Assembly: GCA_020635275.1 (NCBI GenBank)
Contig: JACKAA010000001.1
Span: forward strand, 248,001-312,000
Source of the DNA: Ignavibacteriales bacterium
GTDB lineage: Bacteria > Bacteroidota > Ignavibacteria > Ignavibacteriales > Melioribacteraceae
Direction: 5' to 3'
Length of the DNA: 64,000 nucleotides
Made by a program: the position numbers and the translations under genes. The stretch's first letter is position 1; each line of letters opens with the position of its first letter. Positions 53,222 to 62,600 of the stretch are shown one piece after another. Under the pieces are notes generated by a model. The model was given only the letters and a program-made list of their open reading frames with translations, was not told the origin of the DNA and ran no database searches.

Positions 53222-54223
53222 CTATACAATATTTCCTAAAATTATTGGTTCTTCATTCAATGAAGCTGATATATTTCTTACCTGATCTAAATTTACTTCA
53301 TCTATTACAGCTATTAAACCAATACCCATGTTAAAAACTTTTCGCATTTCGTTATCTGAAATATTTCCAACATTTTTTATTAACTTAAAAATAGGTGGAA
53401 CTTCCCAAGTCGACCAATCAATTTCTATTTTTAATCCATCTGGAACAACACGTTTAGTATTACCAACAATTCCACCGCCTGTGATATGTGAAAACGCATT
53501 TATCTCAATTTTTGCTATTAATGATTGTATAAGTTCCAAATATGATTTATGAACTTTTAGTAATTCTGTTTTCAAGTCTGAATTAATCTCAGAAATATTT
53601 TCATCAAGATTAAATTTATTAAGTAAAACTTTCCTTGCCAATGAATATCCATTTGTGTGCAATCCGTTAGATTTAAAACCTACTAAAATATTTCCTTTTC
53701 TAATTTTACAGCCGTCAATAATTTTTGTTTTATCAACAACTCCAACAATGGTACCGGAAAGATCATAATCTTTTAGCTGATAAAGACCGGGCATTTCAGC
53801 AGTTTCTCCACCTATTAAAGCAACTCCGTTTTCTTTACAAGCTTTAGCAAATCCGCTAACAATGTTGGATGCAATATTCGGTTCTAATTTTCCGAATGCC
53901 ATATAGTCCATAAAATATAAAGGTTTTGCACCGCAAACAGCAATATCATTTATGCAATGATTTACAAGATCTTGCCCAACTGTATCATGGATTCCCGAAT
54001 CAATTGCAACTTTTAATTTAGTACCAACCCCATCAACGCTTGATACTAATACCGGATTTTTATGTTCTTTTAAATCTAGTTCAAAAAAAGCACCAAAATG
54101 ACCAATTCCAGTTAGTACATTTTTATTAAATGTTGATTTTACTAAATCCTTTATTTTATCAACAGTTGCATCTCCTGCTTCTATATCAACCCCTGAATCT
54201 TTATAACTATTTTCCAATCTCAT
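53222..54223 (-). CDS. purM: Phosphoribosylformylglycinamidine cyclo-ligase PurM
   Basis: 333 residues. SYKDSGVDIEAGD at the N terminus, SSVDGVGTKLKVA, ALIGGETAEMPGLY and FSHITGGGIVGN are diagnostic. It forms aminoimidazole ribotide in purine synthesis using ATP. The next gene on this strand (TatD fusion) is 33 bp downstream. No purine riboswitch was recognised in the 183-bp divergent region toward hrcA. Confidence 0.95.
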   Translation of the reverse strand: MRLENSYKDSGVDIEAGDATVDKIKDLVKSTFNKNVLTGIGHFGAFFELDLKEHKNPVLVSSVDGVGTKLKVAIDSGIHDTVGQDLVNHCINDIAVCGAKPLYFMDYMAFGKLEPNIASNIVSGFAKACKENGVALIGGETAEMPGLYQLKDYDLSGTIVGVVDKTKIIDGCKIRKGNILVGFKSNGLHTNGYSLARKVLLNKFNLDENISEINSDLKTELLKVHKSYLELIQSLIAKIEINAFSHITGGGIVGNTKRVVPDGLKIEIDWSTWEVPPIFKLIKNVGNISDNEMRKVFNMGIGLIAVIDEVNLDQVRNISASLNEEPIILGNIV

Positions 54224-54406
54224 TAATCCTTACTTTGTGTAGTTTATTTTGAGTTTATTCTTAATTGAAACAAAACAATAATTTTCCTGTTAAATGATTC
54301 CTAATAAATTATTATTGTAAGCTACTAATTTAATGTAAATAAGTGAATTTTTTTGGGATTTTTGGTAAATTTATTGGTTTAAATAAGGTTAGTTAAAAAA
54401 TTCAAA

Positions 54407-55453
54407 ATGTTTACTAAAGAATTAACAGATAGAGAAAAATCAATATTAAGATATGTGATCCATCAGTTTATTTTAACTGCAAATCCTGTTGGCTCAAGAA
54501 ATCTTTCTAAAAAATACCAAATTGGATACTCTCCTGCAACGGTTAGGAATGTTATGTCTGATTTAGAAGATTCCGGATTTTTAGGTCATCCTCATACATC
54601 TGCCGGCAGAGTTCCGACTGATTTAGGATATAGATTTTATGTTAATTCTTTAATGGAAACGCCACAACTTAGTCCGGATGAAGTTGACTTTATTGAGTCG
54701 CACTTTGATAATCTAAATTCAGAAACAGATGAAATTTTAAAAATAACATCAAGTATTTTAAGCAGCTTAACAAGTCAGTTAGCTTATGTAAGTTATCCAA
54801 AACTTGGGAATGCGATTTTAGAAAAACTGCAATTGGTCTCTATTTCAAGATCACGATTGCTTGTGGTTGTTTCAATTAAATCCGGAATGATAAGAACAAT
54901 TACTTTAGAAGTTGAGGCTGGATTTGATAAAAAGAATTTATCAACAATACAGAGATTATTAAATGAAAGATTAGCCGGCTTAACTTTTAAAGAAATAAAA
55001 AATTCCATTAACGAAAGAGTAAAAAGTATATCTAATAAAGATCTTAAACCGGTAATAAGAGTATTTTTAGAATCTGTAAGCGATATATTTAATGATGTAA
55101 AAACAAATGATGCATCAATTATTACGGGAGCAAAAAATTTATTAAATCAACCTGAATTTACAGATCCAAAAAAAATAAATAGTATTATTGAACTAATTGA
55201 AGATAAAGATATAATTATTCATGTTATTGATGAAGCAACAAGCAAAACGCAAGGAGAATTATCAATAACTATTGGAAGTGAAAGTAATGAAGAAAAATTA
55301 AATGATTACAGTGTAATTGTTAAAGAATATAAAGTTGGCCAAATAATGGGCAGTATTGGAATTATAGGCCCAAAACGAATGACATATGCACATGAAATTG
55401 CATCTGTTGTTCAAATGGCCGAAGTTCTATCAAAAGTTTTTATTAAAAAATAA
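54407..55453 (+). CDS. hrcA: Heat-inducible transcription repressor HrcA
   Basis: 348 residues. An N-terminal winged helix (REKSILRYVIHQFILTANPVGSRNLS, in parts; YSPATVRNVMSDLEDSGFLGHPHTSAGRVPTD, in parts) and the GAF-like core with IGPKRMTYAHEIASV at the C terminus identify HrcA. It represses groE/dnaK-type operons through the CIRCE inverted repeat. No TTAGCACTC/GAGTGCTAA element is visible in the 183 bp before it. First gene of hrcA-grpE-dnaJ. Confidence 0.95.
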   Translation: MFTKELTDREKSILRYVIHQFILTANPVGSRNLSKKYQIGYSPATVRNVMSDLEDSGFLGHPHTSAGRVPTDLGYRFYVNSLMETPQLSPDEVDFIESHFDNLNSETDEILKITSSILSSLTSQLAYVSYPKLGNAILEKLQLVSISRSRLLVVVSIKSGMIRTITLEVEAGFDKKNLSTIQRLLNERLAGLTFKEIKNSINERVKSISNKDLKPVIRVFLESVSDIFNDVKTNDASIITGAKNLLNQPEFTDPKKINSIIELIEDKDIIIHVIDEATSKTQGELSITIGSESNEEKLNDYSVIVKEYKVGQIMGSIGIIGPKRMTYAHEIASVVQMAEVLSKVFIKK

Positions 55454-55468
55454 ATTAGGGAATATTTA

Positions 55469-56134
55469 ATGAGCAGTAATAAAGATAAAAATATGGAAGA
55501 AAAAGAAATTGAAATAAATGATTCAAATGAAGAAAAAAATAAAGAAAGTAAAACAGATGAACCAAATACAGAAAATTCTCAAGATGTAGAAAAGAAAATT
55601 GACGAGACTGAAAACGAAACTGAAGAAGACAATTCAGAGCAAATTAGTGAATTAGAAGAAAAAGTAAGAAGTCTCCAAGATTCATTGTTGAGAAAAGCGG
55701 CTGAATTTGAAAATTATAAAAGAAGAACTGAAAATGATCAGCTTAATTTATTAAAATATGCTGCAGAATCATTCATACTAAAAATTCTACCAGTTTATGA
55801 TGATTTGGGAAGATCGCTTGCACATGCAGATGATAATAAAACAGAATCCTTAATTGAAGGATTAAAGTTAGTTTATGATAAATTCACTAAAACTTTAGAT
55901 GACCAAGGTGTTAAAAAGCTTGAAGTAAAAGGTAAAGAATTTGACGTTGAATACCATGAAGCACTAATGCAGCAGCCATCAAATGATGTTCCTGGAAATA
56001 CTGTTTTAGAAGAAATTGAAGCTGGTTATACTTATAAAGATAAAGTAATTAAACACGCAAAAGTTATTGTTAGTCAAGAAATTGAAAAACCAGTTGAAGA
56101 AAATAGTGATCAAAATAACGGCAATGAAGAATAG
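55469..56134 (+). CDS. grpE: Nucleotide exchange factor GrpE
   Basis: 221 residues. A very acidic, low-complexity N terminus (about 1-60) leads into the coiled coil (LEEKVRSLQDSLLRKAAEFENYKRRTE, in parts) and the C-terminal beta domain with YHEALMQQPSNDVPGNTV and GYTYKDKVIKHAKVIVS. It exchanges ADP for ATP on DnaK. dnaK itself is not in the window. Fifteen bp after hrcA. Confidence 0.95.
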   Translation: MSSNKDKNMEEKEIEINDSNEEKNKESKTDEPNTENSQDVEKKIDETENETEEDNSEQISELEEKVRSLQDSLLRKAAEFENYKRRTENDQLNLLKYAAESFILKILPVYDDLGRSLAHADDNKTESLIEGLKLVYDKFTKTLDDQGVKKLEVKGKEFDVEYHEALMQQPSNDVPGNTVLEEIEAGYTYKDKVIKHAKVIVSQEIEKPVEENSDQNNGNEE

Positions 56135-56145
56135 GATAAATATAA

Positions 56146-57267
56146 ATGAGTAAAAGAGACTATTACGAAATTTTAGGTGTTTCTAAAAGTGCAACTTCAG
56201 ATGAAATTAAAAAAGCTTATAGAAAATTAGCTATTCAATATCATCCAGATAAAAATCCTGATAATAAAGAAGCAGAAGAAAAATTTAAAGAAGCTGCTGA
56301 AGCTTACGAAGTTTTAAGCAACTCTGATAAAAGATCAAAATATGATAGATTTGGACATAACGGTTTAAGAGGCGGTCAAGATTTTCATAGCTATCAAAAT
56401 GTCAATGATATATTCAGTCATTTCTCAGACATTTTTGGAGGTGGATTTGGCGGATCCTCAATTTTTGACGATTTATTTAGTGGCGGTTCAACATCAAGAT
56501 CTCGTCAAGCACAAACTGGAACTCCAGGCTCAGATCTAAAAGTAACACTTAAGTTAACTTTAGAAGAAATTGCCGCCGGTACATCAAAAACTATTAAAAT
56601 TAAAAAACATGAAAAATGCAGTGATTGCAAGGGTTCAGGAGCAAACAGCAGTTCAGGCTTTAAATCTTGCAGTGTTTGTAATGGTTCCGGAGAAGTTAGA
56701 GAAGTTTCCAGATCAATTTTTGGACAATTTGTAAATATTTCAGTTTGCAGCAATTGCAGAGGAACAGGGAAAATTATATCAGATCCATGCCGCACATGTT
56801 CAGGAGATGGCAGAATTTTCAATGATTCAAAAATAAAAATTAATGTGCCGGCCGGAGTAACAAATAATAGTTATATGACAATGAGAGGCGAAGGAAATGC
56901 TGGAAAAAACGGTGGACCATCTGGGGATATTATTGTTGTATTTCAGGAAATTGAACATCCTTATTTTACTCGTGAAGGAGATGATTTAATTTACGATTTA
57001 TTTTTAAGTTATCCTGAAATTGTATTAGGCACTTCTGTTGAAGTTCCAACAATTAATGGTAGAGCAAGTTTAAAAATTGAACCAGGAACTCAGCATGGTA
57101 AATTTTTAAAAATGCGCGGAAAAGGAATTCAGCATTTGAATCAGCATGGTTCGGGTGATCAATTAGTTAGAATTAATATTCACGTTCCAGATAAAGTAAA
57201 TTCAAAAGAAAAAGATTTACTTAAAGAATTGGGCAATACACCTAATGTTGGTAAACCAAATAGATAA
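56146..57267 (+). CDS. dnaJ: Chaperone protein DnaJ
   Basis: 373 residues, type I. J-domain with HPD in YHPDKNP, a Gly/Phe-rich linker (FGGGFGGSS), and four zinc-binding CxxCxGxG repeats (CSDCKGSG, CSVCNGSG, CSNCRGTG, CRTCSGDG), followed by the substrate-binding C-terminal domains. Works with DnaK and GrpE. Eleven bp after grpE. Confidence 0.96.
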   Translation: MSKRDYYEILGVSKSATSDEIKKAYRKLAIQYHPDKNPDNKEAEEKFKEAAEAYEVLSNSDKRSKYDRFGHNGLRGGQDFHSYQNVNDIFSHFSDIFGGGFGGSSIFDDLFSGGSTSRSRQAQTGTPGSDLKVTLKLTLEEIAAGTSKTIKIKKHEKCSDCKGSGANSSSGFKSCSVCNGSGEVREVSRSIFGQFVNISVCSNCRGTGKIISDPCRTCSGDGRIFNDSKIKINVPAGVTNNSYMTMRGEGNAGKNGGPSGDIIVVFQEIEHPYFTREGDDLIYDLFLSYPEIVLGTSVEVPTINGRASLKIEPGTQHGKFLKMRGKGIQHLNQHGSGDQLVRINIHVPDKVNSKEKDLLKELGNTPNVGKPNR

Positions 57268-57326
57268 TTAATTTTTGAGCTTTTAGGGGAAAGTTCATTT
57301 AATAAATAATAAATTCTTAACAGAAT

Positions 57327-57842
57327 TTGAAAAATATATTAAATATTATTTCCCAAAAATTTGGATTAACCCAAACGGAAATTAAATCTATTTTATTTGT
57401 TCTTTCCATTTTGGTATTTGGCATTTTTGCAAGAATTTCAAAAATTCATATTTCAGATGAAAAAAATCAAAAATTTGAATATAATTTTCACGATAGCCTA
57501 TTTAATGCTATAATAAAATCAAAAAATAGTGAAGATATTCAAATTAAAAAGTCAGAAAAAAGAGTTGATTCTGAAGCAGAACTTTATGATTTTAGTAACA
57601 ATAAATTAGATGGTAAAAAGCAAACTAGTAATTATTTAAAAGAACATAGTATTAATATTAATACTGCTGAAAAAAGTATATTAGTTTTGCTGCCTGGAAT
57701 TGGTCCTAAGACGGCAGAAAAAATAATTTCGCTAAGAAATATAAAAAATGGTTTTAAGTCTCTGAGCGAATTAACTGAAGTAAAAGGAATTGGTCAAAAA
57801 AAATTAAATAATATTAAAAAGTTTTTATATTTAGAAAATTAA
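57327..57842 (+). CDS. ComEA-like helix-hairpin-helix protein
   Basis: 171 residues. One N-terminal membrane helix (about 18-38), a charged linker and two helix-hairpin-helix motifs at the C terminus (LLPGIGPKTAEKIISLR and LTEVKGIGQKKLNNIKKF). This is the layout of ComEA, which holds DNA outside the inner membrane during uptake. The start is TTG without a clear ribosome site, so the N terminus is uncertain. Leads a run of genes that also look pilus-related. Confidence 0.8.
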   Translation: MKNILNIISQKFGLTQTEIKSILFVLSILVFGIFARISKIHISDEKNQKFEYNFHDSLFNAIIKSKNSEDIQIKKSEKRVDSEAELYDFSNNKLDGKKQTSNYLKEHSININTAEKSILVLLPGIGPKTAEKIISLRNIKNGFKSLSELTEVKGIGQKKLNNIKKFLYLEN

Positions 57843-57866
57843 AAGTTCCTAACCTCTGGAGGAAAA

Positions 57867-58424
57867 ATGATTAAAAAGAGTGAACCATGGTATATACACG
57901 CAGCATTATATGTTGTTATTGCAATTCTAGTTTATATCCTAGTTCGAGTTGCAATTATTGATCCAACCGATTATATGCAAAAAGAAAATTATTATAAAAG
58001 CGAATCACATCTTAGAATGGATAATATACGTCAAGCTGAAATTTTGTGGGAAAAACAAAATAAACAATATACCGATAATCTTGAAATGCTAATTTCATTT
58101 ATTAAAACTGATACTAATGTTCAAAATTTAATGACTGGAATTGATACTTTAACAAATCGTTCCACTAATCCATTTAAGGAATTGACAACAGGTGAATTTA
58201 ATGCAGATTCATTATTTTTCTCTCCAAAAACACATTCACCATATATTGTTCAAGTTGATACTACAACTACAATTGATACTGTAATTAACATGCGCGGTAA
58301 AATTGTAAGAGTTGATACAAATACTGTAATTGGATCTTTATATTATGTTGAATGTCCTGATGGATATGGTTCAATTGGCGACCTAAAGAGCCAATCACTT
58401 AAAAACACAGCCAGTTGGGAATAA
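57867..58424 (+). CDS. Single-pass membrane protein, pseudopilin-like
   Basis: 185 residues. A membrane helix near the N terminus (about 10-30) is followed by a helical stretch NIRQAEILWEKQNKQYTDNL and a smaller beta-rich end (YIVQVDTTTTIDTV, SLYYVECPDGYGSIGDL). The helix and the (Q/R)A-x-W-KQ-x-Q-Y-T-D-N-L-E-M-L pattern recall pseudopilin-type proteins, but the classic prepilin peptidase motif is absent. GGAGG lies just before the ATG. Family not certain. Confidence 0.65.
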   Translation: MIKKSEPWYIHAALYVVIAILVYILVRVAIIDPTDYMQKENYYKSESHLRMDNIRQAEILWEKQNKQYTDNLEMLISFIKTDTNVQNLMTGIDTLTNRSTNPFKELTTGEFNADSLFFSPKTHSPYIVQVDTTTTIDTVINMRGKIVRVDTNTVIGSLYYVECPDGYGSIGDLKSQSLKNTASWE

Positions 58425-58431
58425 AACTTGA

Positions 58432-59343
58432 ATGACTTTTTTAACTAATCAAGTTGGAGTAAATTTAACTGAAGATAAAATACAGTTAGTTGAGATAGTT
58501 AAAAAAGAAAATAAATTATTTCTGGAGAATGCTGATGAGGAATTTTTCGAAGAATCAATTTTCGAAAATACTAAGGAAGCAAAATACATCCACATTCTCC
58601 AGAATGCCTTTAACGAAATAGTTCTAAGAAATCCTCTAATATCGACAAAAATTTCTTTTACCTTACCAACAAATTATTTTTATGTTTTTGAAATTCCAGT
58701 TGATAAAAACCTTACTAAAAGCGATTTAAATGATTATATAAAATGGGAATTATCTAAATTATTTCCTGAAGAAAAAAGTAATAATTTTACATTTCAAAAA
58801 ATTGTTTTAGATTCTTTAAACTTTCAAACCGTTAAAAGAGTTTTAGTATTTAGTATCCGGACAGAGAACTTAAAAAGGATTCACAAATTTTGTGTACGAA
58901 ATAATTTACAATTAAAAAATATTGATAATGCTCATGTATCATCAGCAAATTTATTTTTAAATAAAGAATCAAATTCTACATTATTAAGTATTTATGTTGA
59001 GCAAAATAGAATATCTTGCTTTTTATTTGCCAATAAAAATCTATTATTTGAAAAGCATAGTAAATATAAAAACGTTGCCGAAATACCTCAGTTAATTGAG
59101 TTATTACAAGAAGAAATTAATTCAAGGGAAATAGTAAAAAATTCTATTGAACAATTATTTGTTTTTGGTACTTCATCAACAAATGAATTAAAAAATTCAT
59201 TAGCAGATTTACTGAAGCTGAAATTAAATAAAATAAATCCCTTTGAAGAAATTGTATTTCCTCAAGATCTTAATAATAAATCAATTACTGAAAATCCCGA
59301 AAAATTTGCTGCTGCCGCTTCTATTGCTTTAAGACTAATCTGA
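58432..59343 (+). CDS. PilM-like actin-fold protein
   Basis: 303 residues, no signal peptide. The start VGVNLTEDKIQLVEIVKKEN matches the phosphate loop region of PilM/FtsA-type proteins in form, and the segment FEIPVDKNLTKSDLNDYIKWELSKLFPEE (in parts: NDYIKWELSKLFPEE) resembles the PilM signature (xxAIRWEAEKYIPF). It would act at the inner face of a type IV pilus or secretion assembly. Overlaps rsmD by one base (GATGA). No pilN/pilO/pilQ genes follow. Confidence 0.65.
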   Translation: MTFLTNQVGVNLTEDKIQLVEIVKKENKLFLENADEEFFEESIFENTKEAKYIHILQNAFNEIVLRNPLISTKISFTLPTNYFYVFEIPVDKNLTKSDLNDYIKWELSKLFPEEKSNNFTFQKIVLDSLNFQTVKRVLVFSIRTENLKRIHKFCVRNNLQLKNIDNAHVSSANLFLNKESNSTLLSIYVEQNRISCFLFANKNLLFEKHSKYKNVAEIPQLIELLQEEINSREIVKNSIEQLFVFGTSSTNELKNSLADLLKLKLNKINPFEEIVFPQDLNNKSITENPEKFAAAASIALRLI

Positions 59344-59891
59344 TGAGAATAATAGCCGGAAAATTTGGGGGCAGAATAATTAAAGTCCCAAAATCAAAAC
59401 TGGTAAGACCAACAACGGATAAAAACAAAGAAGCTATTTTTAATTATTTAGAAAATAAAATAGATTTCGATGAATCTTTAGTCTGTGATTTATATGCGGG
59501 TTCTGGTTCCTTAGGATTTGAAGCTTTAAGCCGAGGAGCTTTAGAAGTTCATTTTGTTGAGCAAAACTTTCAGATATATAAAAATCTAATTGACAACATA
59601 GAATCATTAAAGGTAAAAGAAGAAACAAAAGTATTTAAAATGTCTTGTATTAAATTTTCTTCATTAAAAAATTTGCCACAATATGATTTAATAATAGCAG
59701 ATCCCCCATTTTTTAAAGATGATATTTATAAGGTTCTTAATAATCTTATTGAGAATAAATTTGTACATGAAAACGGAACAATTATAATTGAAAGATCAAT
59801 TCAGACAAAAGATGAGGATATAAAAAACTTTAAAATTGAACCAATAAAAAAATTGGGCGACAGCCTTATTTATGAATTTAATTTTTCTTAG
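59343..59891 (+). CDS. rsmD: 16S rRNA (guanine966-N2)-methyltransferase RsmD
   Basis: 182 residues. MRIIAGKFGGRIIKVPKS, RPTTDKNKEAIFNYL, LYAGSGSLGFEALSRGA and IIADPPFF are diagnostic. It methylates G966 in 16S rRNA. Paired with coaD, a common arrangement in bacteria. Confidence 0.95.
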   Translation: MRIIAGKFGGRIIKVPKSKLVRPTTDKNKEAIFNYLENKIDFDESLVCDLYAGSGSLGFEALSRGALEVHFVEQNFQIYKNLIDNIESLKVKEETKVFKMSCIKFSSLKNLPQYDLIIADPPFFKDDIYKVLNNLIENKFVHENGTIIIERSIQTKDEDIKNFKIEPIKKLGDSLIYEFNFS

Positions 59892-59923
59892 TTTAGCAAT
59901 GTAAATCAAATTGAAAGGATAAT

Positions 59924-60436
59924 ATGAAAACCGTAATATATCCTGGAACTTTTGATCCAGTAACAAACGGACATATTGATGTTATTGAGCGTGCAATTGA
60001 CTTATTTGATAAAGTTGTTGTAACTGTTGCAAGAAATCCGGTAAAATCTCCAATGTTTACCGTTGAAGATAGATTAATTATGCTTAGAGAAAGTTTAAAA
60101 CAATACCCCAATGTTTTTGTTGATTCTTTTCAAGGTCTTGTTGTTGATCATGCAAAAGAAGTTGGAGCAGTTGGTATAATAAGAGGCTTAAGAGCTGTAA
60201 GTGATTTTGAATATGAATTTCAGATGGCGCTTATGAACAGAAAACTAGATGAAAATTTAAGAACAATTTTTCTTATGCCGCATGAAAAATATACATATTT
60301 AAACTCAACAATTATTCGTAATTTAGCTCAGTTTGATAGCGATGTTAGTGACTTTGTACCAAGAATTGTAAGTGAAATGCTTTTAGAAAAAAATGTAAAA
60401 ACCTATCCTCCAAAACAAGATATTAGAGATCAATAA
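59924..60436 (+). CDS. coaD: Phosphopantetheine adenylyltransferase CoaD
   Basis: 170 residues. YPGTFDPVTNGHIDVIERA holds the ATP-binding TxGH-like motif; IIRGLRAVSDFEYEFQMALMNR (in parts) and YLNSTIIRNLA (the ISSTxVR equivalent) are clear. It makes dephospho-CoA. Followed by a strong terminator at 60439-60460. Confidence 0.96.
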   Translation: MKTVIYPGTFDPVTNGHIDVIERAIDLFDKVVVTVARNPVKSPMFTVEDRLIMLRESLKQYPNVFVDSFQGLVVDHAKEVGAVGIIRGLRAVSDFEYEFQMALMNRKLDENLRTIFLMPHEKYTYLNSTIIRNLAQFDSDVSDFVPRIVSEMLLEKNVKTYPPKQDIRDQ

Positions 60437-60438
60437 AA

Positions 60439-60460
60439 AAATCCGGCATAAGCCGGATTT
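60439..60460. terminator. Bidirectional terminator after coaD
   Basis: AAATCCGGC and GCCGGATTT pair around ATAA, preceded by an A-run and followed by TAAC. It lies between the convergent coaD and chemoreceptor genes and can terminate both. Confidence 0.88.
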
Positions 60461-60485
60461 TAACTAACCATATATTCTACATTTT

Positions 60486-62582
60486 TCATGCAGGAATTTT
60501 TGAATATTTAACTTCTTTTTTCGTTTTGTTTACTGCTGTACTTTTTGCAAATGCTGAGGTTGCATCAAGTTTAAATTGATTTACAACTATCTGCAGATTT
60601 TCTGTCAACTTATTCAAGTTTTCAGCAGCTCTTGTTATTTGCTCTGTATTTTCAGTTGATTGTTGAGTAACATTGCTAATCATTTCTAAATTTGATGTAA
60701 TTTGCTTGCTTGTAGCATTTTGTTCTTCACTTGCAGCTGCAAGTTGATTAATTAAATTAGTCACTTCATCAGTATTGAATATAATCTCAGATAATGCATT
60801 ACCTGCATCACCAGCTAAAGTTTTTCCTTTTTCAACTTCCTGCTTCCCTTTTTCAATAGCTTGAACAGCTCCAATTGTATCTTCCTGAATTCTCTGAATC
60901 ATTGTAGTAATTTCATTTGTTGCACCAGTTGTTCTTTCTGCTAATTTTCTTACTTCATCGGCAACAACAGCAAAACCACGACCATGTTCGCCAGCTCTAG
61001 CAGCTTCAATTGCAGCATTTAGTGCTAACAAGTTTGTCTGGTCAGCAATTTCATTAATTACTTGAATGATTTCACCAATTTGATCACTCGATTTACCTAA
61101 TTCTTCAATTGTATTCGCACTAGTAATAACAACATCGGCAATTCTGTTAATTCCTTCAATTGTCTGCTCAACAACTTTACCGCCATTTCTAGCTTTATCA
61201 CCAGCCTCTTGAGCTTTGGAAGCCGCTAAATGAGCATTTTTTGTACTATCTGTAATTGTATTAGACATCTCTTCAATTGAAGTCACAATTTCATAGGTTT
61301 GTGCACTTTGTTCACTTGCCCCAGCTGCCATTTCAACAGTACTTCCAGAAATCTGTTCAGCTGACGAAGCTAATTCATCGGTACTTTGTTTAACTTTGCT
61401 TATAATCTCATTTAGTGAAACCGCCACCTTATTTACATCATTTTTCATCTTTTCATAATCGCCTTTATATTCACCAACCATCTTTGCTCTAAAATCACCG
61501 GATGCCATTAATCCAAGAATACTGCTTGCTTCATCAATTGGTTCTAAAGTAAATCTTCTTAATTTATTCAAACCTTCAAGAATATTTGCCCAACCGCCAG
61601 AAAATTTTGATGGATCCAATGTAAATGATAAATCACCTTTTTCATTTGCTTTGATTAATTTATCAATTTCACTTAGAAGATTTTCTAAAGTTGTAACTTC
61701 TTGGTTAAATGTTTGTGCTAGTTTATCTTTATCTGATGCCTCTTGAACTCTTTCAAGACTTCCTTGTGCAATTTTTTGTGCAGCTTCAATTTTCTCAAGT
61801 TGAGCGTTCTTAAATTTATCCGCCATTTTTAACAGACTGCCAAATTCATCGCCGCTTTCACATTTAATTTCTACATCAAAATTACCTAATGAAAACTCAT
61901 TTAAAATATTTACAATAGAATTTATTGGTTTACTGATTTTAGGAGCTAAATAAAATACACTTAATAAGAAGAAAAGAGTTCCTATTGCCATTCCAATAAT
62001 TAAGTAAACTAAAGCATCGTTTGCAGCATTTTGGAAATCGCTGTTAAGTTTTTGCGATTTAATTTTTAATTGTGCAACTATATCATCAAATTCTGCAATA
62101 ATTTTACTACCGACTTCTTCACCGGATGTGGTGGCAATAATTGCAGCCATATCATAACTTTGAGATGCTGAAGCACTAATAATTCCATCAGCAACTAAAA
62201 ATTTATATTCTCCCCAAATTCCTTTTACTACTTCTATTTTTGTAAGAATTTCTGAATTGAAATTGTGTGCTGCAAGAGAATCAATAATTTCATCAATTTT
62301 ATCTTTGTGATAATTATATGCTGTAACATTGTCCTTAAAATTCTCAGAAAACTCAGCTATTGAAAACTTTAACATGATAAATTGAATTTTTTGGAATTCT
62401 GCATAAACTTCTTCTAAATGCTCCTTTGGATTTATAAATTCTGTATATAAAGCATTTTTAGAGTTACTCATCTTATTATTTTGAACAATATTTGAAAGGG
62501 CAATTAAAGCCGATATTGTTCCTAGAATAAAAAATCCAAACTGAATTTTGCGAACAAATTTCAGATTTTTAAATTTTTCCAT
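60486..62582 (-). CDS. Methyl-accepting chemotaxis protein
   Basis: 698 residues. Membrane helices at about 14-31 and 192-213 flank a four-helix periplasmic sensor domain; HAMP-like segments follow (about 215-270 and again about 340-395), then the signalling domain with the hairpin tip EIADQTNLLALNAAIEAARAGEHGRGFAVVADEVRKLAERT (in parts: LLALNAAIEAARAGE, GFAVVADEVRKLAE). The ligand is unknown. No chemotaxis cluster (cheA, cheW) is in the window. Eighteen bp after the TonB-domain gene. Confidence 0.93.
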   Translation of the reverse strand: MEKFKNLKFVRKIQFGFFILGTISALIALSNIVQNNKMSNSKNALYTEFINPKEHLEEVYAEFQKIQFIMLKFSIAEFSENFKDNVTAYNYHKDKIDEIIDSLAAHNFNSEILTKIEVVKGIWGEYKFLVADGIISASASQSYDMAAIIATTSGEEVGSKIIAEFDDIVAQLKIKSQKLNSDFQNAANDALVYLIIGMAIGTLFFLLSVFYLAPKISKPINSIVNILNEFSLGNFDVEIKCESGDEFGSLLKMADKFKNAQLEKIEAAQKIAQGSLERVQEASDKDKLAQTFNQEVTTLENLLSEIDKLIKANEKGDLSFTLDPSKFSGGWANILEGLNKLRRFTLEPIDEASSILGLMASGDFRAKMVGEYKGDYEKMKNDVNKVAVSLNEIISKVKQSTDELASSAEQISGSTVEMAAGASEQSAQTYEIVTSIEEMSNTITDSTKNAHLAASKAQEAGDKARNGGKVVEQTIEGINRIADVVITSANTIEELGKSSDQIGEIIQVINEIADQTNLLALNAAIEAARAGEHGRGFAVVADEVRKLAERTTGATNEITTMIQRIQEDTIGAVQAIEKGKQEVEKGKTLAGDAGNALSEIIFNTDEVTNLINQLAAASEEQNATSKQITSNLEMISNVTQQSTENTEQITRAAENLNKLTENLQIVVNQFKLDATSAFAKSTAVNKTKKEVKYSKIPA

Positions 62583-62600
62583 AATTCACCGCTATTATGT

